Below, in pieces: positions 1 through 6,314 of a stretch of DNA of 11,258 bases. The stretch's first letter is position 1. The number at the start of each line of letters is the position of its first letter. Made by a program: the position numbers and the translations under genes. The notes under the pieces are model-generated. The model was not told where the DNA came from, made no database searches, and saw only the letters and a list, made by a program, of their open reading frames with translations. The stretch comes from Paraktedonobacter sp035294465. GTDB taxonomy: Bacteria > Chloroflexota > Ktedonobacteria > Ktedonobacterales > Ktedonobacteraceae. The stretch covers positions 1 to 11,258 of the forward strand of contig DATGKW010000154.1 of the NCBI GenBank assembly GCA_035294465.1. The letters run 5' to 3'.

Positions 1-117
1 TCTCGCTCTCCCGTGAGGGAGGGGAAAGGTCCCACCGAGACGAGGTGGTAGATAGCCGGCAGGTGGAAGCCTGGTAACAGGTGGAGCTGAGCTGGACTAA
101 TGACCGTACGGCTTGTG
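1..117 (+). rRNA. 23S ribosomal RNA, 3' end (partial)
   Basis: This is the last part of domain VI of the large-subunit rRNA; the rest lies left of the window. The stretch GTGGAAGCCTGGTAACAGG followed by TGGAGCTGA, GGACTAATGACCG and GGCTT lines up by eye with the conserved bacterial 23S end (GTGGAAGC.. GTGGAGCTGA.. TACTAATCG.. GAGGACTT). Two hairpins with GNRA tetraloops fit rRNA helices: CTCCC-GTGA-GGGAG at 8-21 and CCTG-GTAA-CAGG at 70-81. The exact 3' end is not visible; about 114-121 is expected from alignment to other species. Protein frames across this stretch are not genes. Confidence 0.9.
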
Positions 118-291
118 TACCTGTGAGCAGAGGTGGGGGAGAGCAGGTCTTCCCTGCGAGCCAGGAGCCAGAGGAGGGGAAGGAGCACGGGCTTGGTCTC
201 TGTTTCTCTCTGGATTGCGAAGATCAATCGGACTCGCAGCAGGCTTTCGGCAAAATTGAGGTTAATACTCTCTTCAGAGTTTAAGCAGGTT
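118..291 (+). other. post-23S spacer, no 5S rRNA seen
   Basis: This is probably the trailer of the rRNA transcript. I looked for the conserved 5S blocks (CCGAACTCGGAAGTTAAGC-like and CCCATGCCGAGAGTA-like) and saw neither, nor a tRNA. A weak 5-bp stem (TGCGA at about 217 with TCGCA at about 235) may be part of trailer folding. The next clear signal is the terminator hairpin at 292. Short open frames here lack Shine-Dalgarno sites and family resemblance. Confidence 0.6.
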
Positions 292-347
292 AAAAACGCT
301 ACAGAGAGCGAACATTACTCGCATGTTCGCTCTCTGTAGCGTTTTTT
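292..347. terminator. perfect 24-bp stem-loop, bidirectional intrinsic terminator
   Basis: The left arm (292-315) and right arm (323-346) are exact reverse complements, with a 7-nt loop (tactcgc). The + strand right arm ends in six T (342-347). The - strand copy ends in five T, because the left arm starts with five A. It lies about 175 nt after the 23S end and about 155 nt after the stop of the leftward SDR gene, so it can end both the rRNA transcript and the six-gene leftward operon. The GC-rich core next to the T run is typical of Rho-independent terminators. An alternative is a small palindromic repeat element, which cannot be excluded from one copy. Confidence 0.85.
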
Positions 348-501
348 GGCCCTTTACCATTACTGGTACCACACGGGCGAAAACGCAGCGATTCGGCAGA
401 TGCTAGGACACATCAACCTGCCAGAATTTGTAGGTGATATCGATGGTGAGGCTCCTTACTGTCCCGAAGCATCGGTTTGACTGCGTGTACATTGCAAGTC
501 T
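348..501. other. intergenic region with unexplained open frame
   Basis: This spacer lies between the terminator and the SDR stop codon. A + frame is open from 340 to the TGA at 478-480 (46 codons), including AAIRQMLGHINLPEFVGDI. It has no credible start codon near its beginning and no Shine-Dalgarno site. The RQMLGHINL part faintly recalls the helix of tyrosine recombinases (QELLGHSSL-like), so a decayed integrase end is possible, but one short match is not enough to call it. I see no tRNA, promoter or repeat here. Confidence 0.3.
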
Positions 502-1284
502 CTATCTAGCTACCCAACCGCCGTCAACTAGCAGATCGGTGCCTGTGATAAACGAAGCTGCCTCACCGGCCAGGAAGAACACGGCTTCTGCGATCTCGCG
601 CGGGTCTGCCCAGCGGCGGAAGGCTTGCTCATTCTCGCGCTCGCGTTTGATCTCTTCGAACGAGCGACCTGTGCGTGCGGCCTCACCTGTGACGTCGGCG
701 CGCAGCATTGGCGTATCGACCGAGCCGGGGCTGATTGAGTTTACGCGAATCCCGTTTGCAGCGACCTCCCAGGCCAGCGCCCGCGTAAACGAGATAATCG
801 CGCCTTTGCTTGCCCCGTAGAGCACGTGCTCGGTTTGGCCAACGTGCCCTGAGACCGAGGCCATATTCACAATGCTACCACTCTGCTGCGCACGCATTAT
901 CGGCAGCACATATTTGCAAAGCAGGAAGGTCCCGCCCAGGTTAACCTCGACCACGCGGAGAAACTCCATCCAGCCAGTCTCGACCAGGGGCTTGACCAGC
1001 ACTATCCCGGCGATGTTAAGCAGGGCATCGATACGTCCAAGGTGTTCTTGTACGGTAGTTACGGTAGCCTGAACCTGCGCCTCGTTGGTGATGTCGCAAC
1101 GATAGAAGTGGCAGTCGCCACCAGCCTGATAGATTTCATTGCAAATCTGCTGACCTTTCTCCTGAATGTCGAGCGCGGCTACGCGATAGCCACGCTCCGC
1201 AAAGAGCCTGGCGGTGGCCGCGCCAATGCCGCTGGCGGCTCCAGTTAGCAGCGCGACGCGTCGTTTGGAAATATCTTCAGCCAT
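502..1284 (-). CDS. short-chain dehydrogenase/reductase (SDR), NAD-type
   Basis: This is a classical SDR of 260 residues, the normal length. The Rossmann motif TGAASGIG is at 14-21. Asp39 at the end of the second strand favours NAD(H) over NADP(H). NIAG at 90-93 replaces the usual NNAG. The catalytic set is Asn115, Ser143, Tyr156 and Lys160 (YGASK). The C terminus DGGWVAR is typical. It should oxidise an alcohol or reduce a ketone in the cytoplasm; the substrate cannot be read from sequence. It is the last gene of the leftward operon. Its ATG overlaps the end of the BKACE gene by 8 bp, and its own GGGAG (1291-1295) lies inside that gene, so translation is probably coupled. Beside BKACE, a role in making or using a beta-keto acid is plausible (inference). 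Confidence 0.93.
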   Translation of the reverse strand: MAEDISKRRVALLTGAASGIGAATARLFAERGYRVAALDIQEKGQQICNEIYQAGGDCHFYRCDITNEAQVQATVTTVQEHLGRIDALLNIAGIVLVKPLVETGWMEFLRVVEVNLGGTFLLCKYVLPIMRAQQSGSIVNMASVSGHVGQTEHVLYGASKGAIISFTRALAWEVAANGIRVNSISPGSVDTPMLRADVTGEAARTGRSFEEIKRERENEQAFRRWADPREIAEAVFFLAGEAASFITGTDLLVDGGWVAR

Positions 1285-2074
1285 GTGTTGCTCCCATTCC
1301 TAGAATGGCTCTTACCTCTGCCGGCTTGGCGACCTTGCGACCCAGGCGCTCAGCCAGTTCAGCGATCTCTTTTACCATCTCATGAGTTGCGGAGACGCGA
1401 CCATTGAGATAAGGATAATCTTCTGTACCCACACGTACATGATCGCCGTTGAGGATCGCCGCCGCCAGGATCGTTTTCTGCTCCGGTCCCATAATGCTGA
1501 CATTGAGAATGCTGTTCGCAGGCATCAGGCGGCGCCGGTAGAGATATTCCTCCAAAGTCGGGGGCGACCACGAGCCGCCAGGCCAGCCAAAGAAGAGCGT
1601 GGCAAAATATGGCGCGGGCAGCAGGCCCTTATCGATCAGGTACTGCATATTCCAGATCGATCCAGCATGCCAGATCTCCAGTTCCGGCTTGACATAATAT
1701 TGGTGACAGAGGCGCATATACTCGGCCAGTTCCTCGCGCGGGTGCAGGACATGTACATCCAGATCGACGAAAGCTTCGTCATGGTGGCTGACAATCATCG
1801 AAATCATATCAGCCTGCTGTTCCCAGACTTCCATGCGTTCTGAAATCGGCAAGCTTGACATGCCGCACTGGATGATCAGGCCGGTCTGACGCAGAGCCTG
1901 GATGACCTGGACCCAACGGCCTTCGGCGTGGATGTGGAAGATAGCGGCCCCGGCTTCCTCGCAGCGTTTCGCCTCGTCAACAATCTCGTCAACGCTGTGC
2001 GGATAGGGAACCTCTGGCTTGAGCCAGCAGATATTGGGGGTCGCGGTAATGATCAGGGGATGTGTTGCAGCCAT
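1277..2074 (-). CDS. BKACE family (DUF849) beta-keto acid cleavage enzyme
   Basis: Known members condense a beta-keto acid with acetyl-CoA and release acetoacetate plus a new acyl-CoA, using zinc in a TIM barrel. Here the opening strand IITATP is followed by FHIH with the zinc histidines His47 and His49. Later come KPELEIW (129-135) and HVRVGTEDYPYL (212-223), which carries the expected Arg214, Glu218 and Asp219. The C terminus (LGRKVAKPAEVRAILG) is also typical. At 265 residues it is slightly short. The ATG at 2074 is chosen because GGAG lies 7 nt upstream and it leaves a 16-bp gap after the MFS stop; the longer frame to 2158 would run into the MFS gene. Substrate specificity in this family varies widely and cannot be assigned here. 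Confidence 0.9.
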   Translation of the reverse strand: MAATHPLIITATPNICWLKPEVPYPHSVDEIVDEAKRCEEAGAAIFHIHAEGRWVQVIQALRQTGLIIQCGMSSLPISERMEVWEQQADMISMIVSHHDEAFVDLDVHVLHPREELAEYMRLCHQYYVKPELEIWHAGSIWNMQYLIDKGLLPAPYFATLFFGWPGGSWSPPTLEEYLYRRRLMPANSILNVSIMGPEQKTILAAAILNGDHVRVGTEDYPYLNGRVSATHEMVKEIAELAERLGRKVAKPAEVRAILGMGATHG

Positions 2075-2081
2075 GAGCAAA

Positions 2082-2085
2082 CTCC
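2082..2085 (-). promoter_or_regulatory. Shine-Dalgarno site (GGAG) of BKACE gene
   Basis: GGAG on the - strand with 7 nt to the ATG at 2074. It decides the start against the in-frame upstream codon at 2158, which would overlap the MFS gene by 68 bp. Confidence 0.7.
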
Positions 2086-2090
2086 ATTGT

Positions 2091-3359
2091 CTATCTATTG
2101 GGCACTTTAAGCGCCAGAATAATGCTGCTGGTAACAAAAAAAATTGCGGAAACGACAAAGAATATGATAAAACTGAACAGTGTGGGAGCGCCCTGGAAGT
2201 TCAAGATTAGTCCGAAGACTGGAGGGGCGACGGCGTTGGCCATACCGGTCGCAAGATTAGCGTAGGCCATGTATTTCCCGGCCTCCTCAAGCGGCACCAG
2301 ATCGCTGGTTAGGGCTGTATCAACGCTGAGAATGACTCCGTTTGAGGCTGCGTAGAAGGCTGAAAAAAACAAGAAGATCCCAAAGGTGCGTGCGAATGGG
2401 AAGATCAGGCCGATCCCGCTGGCGATCAGCACAGAGACGATAATGATGTTGCGGCGTCCCAGCTTATCTGAAAGCAAGCCAGCGACGACTGCAAAAACCA
2501 TGCCAAGAGTCAGGTTCAGCAGGCCAGCGATTTCGACGGCGCGGGCCAGCTCGTCCGGGCTGGTAATGTGCAGGATGCTCTCGATATAGTAGGTACCAAA
2601 GAATTGAAAGCCTGAGACGCCCATATATATGAAGAAGCTGCCAAAGATGAACCAGAAAAATCCACCAATACGTCGCTGAATACGAAACATATCGACCAGG
2701 ACGCTACCCAGCTCCAGGCGCGGAATATTCGGGACCGGTTTATCGTACGGTCGCATAGCAAGCGCGTTGAGGAAAGTGGTGAACGCGAAGATCACGGGAA
2801 GCAAGATATATCCAAGAATATCGAGATTGACCGCGAAGAGGGCGGTAATCGCGCCAACGCCCACGGCCGCGCCGAAGAGGGTAAACAACCCTTTGAGACC
2901 GGCGCTGATGCCGCGCTGCTTCTCCGGGATAAAATCGGCCAGCGTTGGTTGGAAGCCACTCGCGGAGATATTCGTAAAGATCTGTATGCCTAAAAAAGTC
3001 AGGCAGACAATCAGGAGTGTGGGCCGGAAAAGAGCTGGCAGCAGGAGAAAAGGGATGCTGAGCAGCATGCCACATATCAGGATTGGCCGACGCCGCCCGA
3101 AGCGACTCCTAGTGTGATCGCTGATGATACCCGCGATAATGTTCACGACGACGCCAACCCCGATGGCGATTCCTGCCAGCGTGCCTAACACGATGCCCTT
3201 GGTCTGGGCTGAAGTCGCGTTCTGGATCAGGATGGGCAGCAAGAAAAGATTATAAGTGATCCAGACAGCGTTGGCACCCAGGGCATAGACGCTTGTCATG
3301 ATGAGAGCTGGCATTGAGAGTTTTTGGGTTGGCGTTTTTATTTCTGGGACAGCGGACAT
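2091..3359 (-). CDS. MFS transporter, 12 membrane segments
   Basis: This is a 422-residue inner-membrane carrier of the major facilitator superfamily. The motif-A loop SDHTRSRFGRRRP (about 80-92) sits between segments 2 and 3 and is repeated in the second half as SDKLGRR (about 297-303), as expected for two 6-helix halves. The extended SDHTRSRFGRRRP form recalls the sugar/sucrose and glycoside-type (MFS_2-like) branches, but the substrate is not certain. The start at 3359 is chosen for a strong GGGAGG 6 nt upstream; the longer frame to 3380 would put that site inside the gene. It sits mid-operon between the SCP2 and BKACE genes and most likely imports the compound the operon consumes (inference). 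Confidence 0.9.
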   Translation of the reverse strand: MSAVPEIKTPTQKLSMPALIMTSVYALGANAVWITYNLFLLPILIQNATSAQTKGIVLGTLAGIAIGVGVVVNIIAGIISDHTRSRFGRRRPILICGMLLSIPFLLLPALFRPTLLIVCLTFLGIQIFTNISASGFQPTLADFIPEKQRGISAGLKGLFTLFGAAVGVGAITALFAVNLDILGYILLPVIFAFTTFLNALAMRPYDKPVPNIPRLELGSVLVDMFRIQRRIGGFFWFIFGSFFIYMGVSGFQFFGTYYIESILHITSPDELARAVEIAGLLNLTLGMVFAVVAGLLSDKLGRRNIIIVSVLIASGIGLIFPFARTFGIFLFFSAFYAASNGVILSVDTALTSDLVPLEEAGKYMAYANLATGMANAVAPPVFGLILNFQGAPTLFSFIIFFVVSAIFFVTSSIILALKVPNR

Positions 3360-3365
3360 AAAAAA

Positions 3366-3371
3366 CCTCCC
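3366..3371 (-). promoter_or_regulatory. strong Shine-Dalgarno site (GGGAGG) of MFS gene
   Basis: GGGAGG on the - strand followed by six T and the ATG at 3359. It is the best ribosome-binding site in the operon and fixes the start of the transporter. Confidence 0.75.
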
Positions 3372-3421
3372 TGGAGCCACGCTGCTCGCAGGTTTCGAGA
3401 GTAGATACAGGTTGGAGGAGC

Positions 3422-3748
3422 CTAAAAGAGCAACTTTTGCAGTTGCATCAGGTCGCTCTGCACACCCTGGACCTTGATTTTTCGAGTCATATAGGCCGTC
3501 ATTGGGTTGACTGTGCGATCCATAATGCCGGCCAGGACATCTGTATTAGCGGTAACTCTGACATCCGGATTCTCAGCAGTACTCTCCGCCAGACTGGCGC
3601 TGCCCTGAACAACAGTAAGGGTGAAAGCCTGCTGGGTATCGGGGAATTCAAAGAGCAGGGTTTTAGTGAAGGTTTTAAAGCTTTCCTGATTTTTGGGATC
3701 AGAGAAGCGCTCGCACGCGCGTTCGAGATAAGGGCGAATGTTGGCCAT
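3422..3748 (-). CDS. small SCP2 sterol-carrier-like domain protein
   Basis: This is a 108-residue single-domain protein. The block FTLTVVQGSASLAES, then PDVRVTANTDVLAGIMD and MTAYMTRKIKVQG, follows the SCP2 pattern: beta strands, a conserved DV..... helix, then a G..K..G-like strand (here KIKVQG). SCP2 domains hold hydrophobic ligands such as acyl chains or sterols in a tunnel and have no catalytic residues. The start at 3748 is inferred because residues before MANIRPYL in the longer frame (to 4033) lie inside the oxidoreductase gene and do not resemble SCP2; a weak AAAGG is 11-13 nt upstream. It lies 28 bp after the oxidoreductase and 62 bp before the MFS gene. A ligand-binding helper for a hydrophobic operon substrate is an inference. 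Confidence 0.82.
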   Translation of the reverse strand: MANIRPYLERACERFSDPKNQESFKTFTKTLLFEFPDTQQAFTLTVVQGSASLAESTAENPDVRVTANTDVLAGIMDRTVNPMTAYMTRKIKVQGVQSDLMQLQKLLF

Positions 3749-3776
3749 CGATACAGTTGCCTTTCTGAATGTCTCC

Positions 3777-4793
3777 CTAAAGGGAGATAGATTTCCCTTC
3801 GCGGATAGATTGGTAAGCGGCCTCGACGACCTGGATGGCGTAGTGACCATAGAGCGGATCGATACGGGGCGCACGTTCTTCAATAATTGCCTGAACAAAA
3901 TCTTGCACTTCTGCAACAATAGAGAGGTATTTCCAGGCCAGCGGCTCAAAGGGTACTTCCGGCAGCGGCGTCCCATCGATGTCATCGGACCCATGGAAGT
4001 AAATGGCCGGTGGATTGGCCAATTGATCGACAATTAATGAACCTGTGCTGCCGTGGATTTCCAGACGTTCGGTCCAGGGAGTTTCGATGACGCAGCTCTG
4101 AGTAGAGGCATACACAGCCCCGTTAGCCAGGTGCCCGAAAGCCAGCACGTGATCATCGACTTCGCTCTCCGGTAGCAATCTGTAAGCAATGGCCTGGATG
4201 TCTGTGATGCCGCCAAAAAGCCATTTCAAGAGATAAAAGGTATGGACGCCTGAATCGAGCAAGACTCCCTGATTTTCGCTGCTGCCTACCCAGCTCGCTT
4301 GATTTTTAATACGCTCCGCTTCGCTGCCCGCAATGCAGGTGCGCACGAAACGAATCTCGCCCAGCGTGCCAGCTTGCAGAACGCGCTCTGCCTCCTGGTA
4401 TGCGGCGACGAAATGGGTGTTCTCTGCGACCGTGAAACGCACATCCATGCGATGTGCCGTCTCGATCAGATCCCAGGCTTGTGCAGAAGTCATGGCCATT
4501 GGTTTCTCTACCAGCACATGCTTGCCTTGCTCCAATGCGGCCAGGGCAATAGGATGGTGCAGATGGTGGGGAACGGTGATATCAACCATATCAATAGCAG
4601 GGTCGGCGAGCAGATCTTGATAGGCGGTGTAAACCCTGGCCTGGTATGGCCTGGCGCGCACATGTGCTAGCTCTTCGTCGATGTCGCAGAAAGCAGCTAA
4701 CTCGCAGAGATCGTCGATCTCAGTGTAGCCGGCCTCGTGCATATGGGAAATACCGCCTGCCCCGACGATGCCAATCCGTACCCTGTTGCTCAT
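3777..4793 (-). CDS. Gfo/Idh/MocA family NAD(P)-dependent oxidoreductase
   Basis: This 338-residue protein has the family's usual length. The N-terminal Rossmann fold shows GIVGAGGIS (8-16) and Asp37 at the end of strand 2, which suggests NAD. The hallmark EKP is at 96-98, with Lys97 as catalytic base partner. Asp180 and His184 (DSGVH) complete the usual Lys/Asp/His set. The common HxxD that follows is HTFY here, so the last Asp is absent. Members oxidise or reduce hydroxyls of sugars, inositols and related cyclic compounds in the cytoplasm. The start at 4793 has AAGGA 4 nt upstream. It is the second gene of the operon, 36 bp after the M24 hydrolase. Confidence 0.92.
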   Translation of the reverse strand: MSNRVRIGIVGAGGISHMHEAGYTEIDDLCELAAFCDIDEELAHVRARPYQARVYTAYQDLLADPAIDMVDITVPHHLHHPIALAALEQGKHVLVEKPMAMTSAQAWDLIETAHRMDVRFTVAENTHFVAAYQEAERVLQAGTLGEIRFVRTCIAGSEAERIKNQASWVGSSENQGVLLDSGVHTFYLLKWLFGGITDIQAIAYRLLPESEVDDHVLAFGHLANGAVYASTQSCVIETPWTERLEIHGSTGSLIVDQLANPPAIYFHGSDDIDGTPLPEVPFEPLAWKYLSIVAEVQDFVQAIIEERAPRIDPLYGHYAIQVVEAAYQSIREGKSISL

Positions 4794-4829
4794 GATCCTT
4801 GTCCTCTCTAGAGATAGTTTCCGGTCAGA

Positions 4830-5951
4830 CTAAACGCTCTGTATAGCGGGATCGCTCAGGGTTAATCTGATTGTGCCCTCCCCTGTTACCAGGAATGTCT
4901 CTTCATCGCCGATATTGGAGCCGTCCTGGTAGGCTGTATACAGTTCGATATTCAGCACCATGCCCGGTTGAACGATGTAAGAGCTGTCGGGCGCGATCCA
5001 GGCTTCTTCGGTCTGCAGACCAATGCTGTGTCCCACTGTGAGGAAAAATGGCGGCAGGCTGTGTGTACTATAGAGCTCGCTGGCCAGATTATAGAGGTCG
5101 GCGAAAGACATGCCGGGCTTGAGGGCCTGACCCACCTGGGTGACAATCTCGCACATGGTTGTGTGCAATGCTTGCAAATCGGCGGGAACTGGTCCTGTGT
5201 AGAAGAGACGCCGGTTATCAGAGACGTAGCCCTCAACTACCGCGCCCAGATCCAGCGTGACCAGCTGGTTTTCTTGCAAGATCTCGTCATAGGCAATTTC
5301 CGGGTTCGAGGTGCCGAAAGCAATGGTTGTATGATCGATCCCGCTCGCTCCATGCTCGATCATCAGGTGTTTCGCCAATTGGATCAGGTGCAGACGCGAG
5401 AGGCCGGGTTTGAGATACGCGCGTAGTTCGGTGACAGCTGCCTCAACGATCTCGGTAGCCTTGCGGATCAAGGCCAGCTCACGCTCGGTCTTGCTCAGGC
5501 GCAGGGCTAGCAGTGGCTCATCGGCTATAATCAGGGACTCAATTGGGATAAGCTCCTGCATTTTGCGCAGCACAGCGAGTGGACAGGAACTTTCGACACC
5601 AATCTGTGCGCCTGGTTTAAGCGTTGCGCGCAGAAGATCCATCAGCTCATCCAGGGCGCTCTCGCGATTAAAGAAGCTGCGTACTTCATCAACTGGAAAA
5701 TCGAAGCCTAAAGTGGCTCCTAGCCAGCACAACAAAATTGTCTGGCCTGTTGCGTCGAGATAGACAAAGGAAGGGAGTTGATTCTTTAACGCGAAGAGAA
5801 TCGGGTTGCCACAGCCTGGCAGGGTAGGCAGACCTGAAGCATAGTAGACATTTTCGGCTGAGCTGAGTAGCACTCCGTCCAGACCGGCCGCCCGAACCTG
5901 CTCCACCATCCTCTGCTTCTCCATGCCTGGCAGCATTATCTGATGAGGCAT
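4830..5951 (-). CDS. M24 (pita-bread fold) metallopeptidase / aminopeptidase P-like hydrolase
   Basis: This 373-residue protein has two domains: an N-terminal creatinase-like domain (about 5-155) and a C-terminal M24 catalytic domain (about 160-370). The five metal ligands of the family can be placed: Asp234 (TLDLGA), Asp245 (VSDNRR), His308 (VGHSIG), Glu336 (LNIELY) and Glu350 (GDEET). The family's GHGIGLxxHE motif reads GHSIGLQTEE, so the second His is lost. M24 members include Xaa-Pro peptidases and hydrolases of small amidines and amides (creatinase, ectoine hydrolase); with catabolic neighbours a small-molecule amide substrate is as likely as a peptide. The ATG at 5951 is chosen for GGAG 6 nt upstream; a TTG at 6044 and an ATG at 5963 also open the frame. 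It is the first gene of the operon. Confidence 0.88.
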   Translation of the reverse strand: MPHQIMLPGMEKQRMVEQVRAAGLDGVLLSSAENVYYASGLPTLPGCGNPILFALKNQLPSFVYLDATGQTILLCWLGATLGFDFPVDEVRSFFNRESALDELMDLLRATLKPGAQIGVESSCPLAVLRKMQELIPIESLIIADEPLLALRLSKTERELALIRKATEIVEAAVTELRAYLKPGLSRLHLIQLAKHLMIEHGASGIDHTTIAFGTSNPEIAYDEILQENQLVTLDLGAVVEGYVSDNRRLFYTGPVPADLQALHTTMCEIVTQVGQALKPGMSFADLYNLASELYSTHSLPPFFLTVGHSIGLQTEEAWIAPDSSYIVQPGMVLNIELYTAYQDGSNIGDEETFLVTGEGTIRLTLSDPAIQSV

Positions 5952-5957
5952 CGCTGG

Positions 5958-5961
5958 CTCC
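5958..5961 (-). promoter_or_regulatory. Shine-Dalgarno site (GGAG) of M24 hydrolase gene
   Basis: GGAG on the - strand, 6 nt before the ATG at 5951. It overlaps the alternative ATG at 5963, which itself lacks a good site, and so favours the 5951 start. Confidence 0.6.
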
Positions 5962-5970
5962 ATCTTTTGT

Positions 5971-6051
5971 TCACAAATAAAAAGAGTTGATGCGGGGCTT
6001 TGCCAAAAACCGAGTGCTAGCTGCCTGTACCCAATGGAAAGCAAGCTCCAT
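5971..6051 (-). CDS. possible 26-residue leader peptide upstream of the M24 operon
   Basis: In the leader of about 125 nt between the predicted transcript start and the first gene, an ATG at 6051 opens 26 codons (begins MELAFHWVQA, ends INSFYL) and stops with TGA 19 nt before the M24 ATG. AGGGG lies 5 nt before its ATG. It is in a different frame from the main gene. It has no run of a single amino acid like classical attenuator peptides. It may be a real upstream ORF that tunes translation, or chance. Confidence 0.2.
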   Translation of the reverse strand: MELAFHWVQAASTRFLAKPRINSFYL

Positions 6052-6083
6052 CAGCGCCCCTGTGAAGTCATGGTTGTGAACTA

Positions 6084-6112
6084 AGCATATCTTGTGCAGC
6101 CGAGGTTGTCAA
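6084..6112 (-). promoter_or_regulatory. sigma-70-type promoter of the leftward catabolic operon
   Basis: On the - strand a perfect -35 TTGACA (6107-6112) is followed by exactly 17 bp and a -10 TATGCT (6084-6089, 4 of 6 matches including the key TA...T). The start of transcription would be near 6077, giving a leader of about 125 nt before the M24 ATG. No other promoter this good was seen in the gaps of the six downstream genes, which fits one long transcript ending at the hairpin near 292-346. Confidence 0.7.
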
Positions 6113-6205
6113 GGATGAGAGAAAATGGGGTCAGGACTTCTTTTGTTCTGATTCGATGCACTGCCCCCAGAAGAGCTTGCATAGTTGATAGCCTCGCCTT
6201 AAAAG

Positions 6206-6250
6206 TTCTCACGGGAGAATCTAGCCGGACAGGCGACAGTGCGCTATAAT
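6206..6250 (+). promoter_or_regulatory. promoter (TATAAT) with adjacent small palindrome
   Basis: A perfect -10 TATAAT is at 6245-6250, 64 nt before the ATG at 6315. The -35 position 17 bp upstream reads TAGCCG, a poor match, so an activator or another sigma factor may be needed. Just upstream is a palindrome TTCTC-ACGG-GAGAA (6206-6219), which overlaps no gene and could be a half of an operator. The region from 6113 to 6205 between the two divergent promoters shows no gene or repeat. Confidence 0.5.
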
Positions 6251-6314
6251 TGCAGATGCAAGTTGCTTACCCTATGATGTTTCTCCTGTCTCGTTTATCA
6301 GGTAAGGATTGCTT

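Noticed and set aside
81..339. Two short open frames on the + strand
   Set aside because: They begin in or next to the 23S rRNA end and run across the trailer and terminator hairpin; no ribosome sites.
434..820. 128-codon open frame on the + strand
   Set aside because: It is antisense to the C-terminal half of the SDR gene, which has all catalytic motifs. The serine/arginine-rich translation is typical of a shadow frame.
3749..4033. Longer N terminus of the SCP2 protein from 4033
   Set aside because: The extra stretch lies inside the Gfo/Idh gene in another frame and looks like a shadow; SCP2 domains are about 100 residues, matching the 3748 start.
5952..6044. Longer N terminus of the M24 protein from a TTG at 6044
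   Set aside because: It has no Shine-Dalgarno site. The added residues do not resemble the family, and the ATG at 5951 has GGAG at a good distance.
6185..6190. TTGATA as a -35 box for the rightward gene
   Set aside because: The sequence 16-18 bp further on is not like a -10, and TATAAT at 6245 is far too distant to pair with it.
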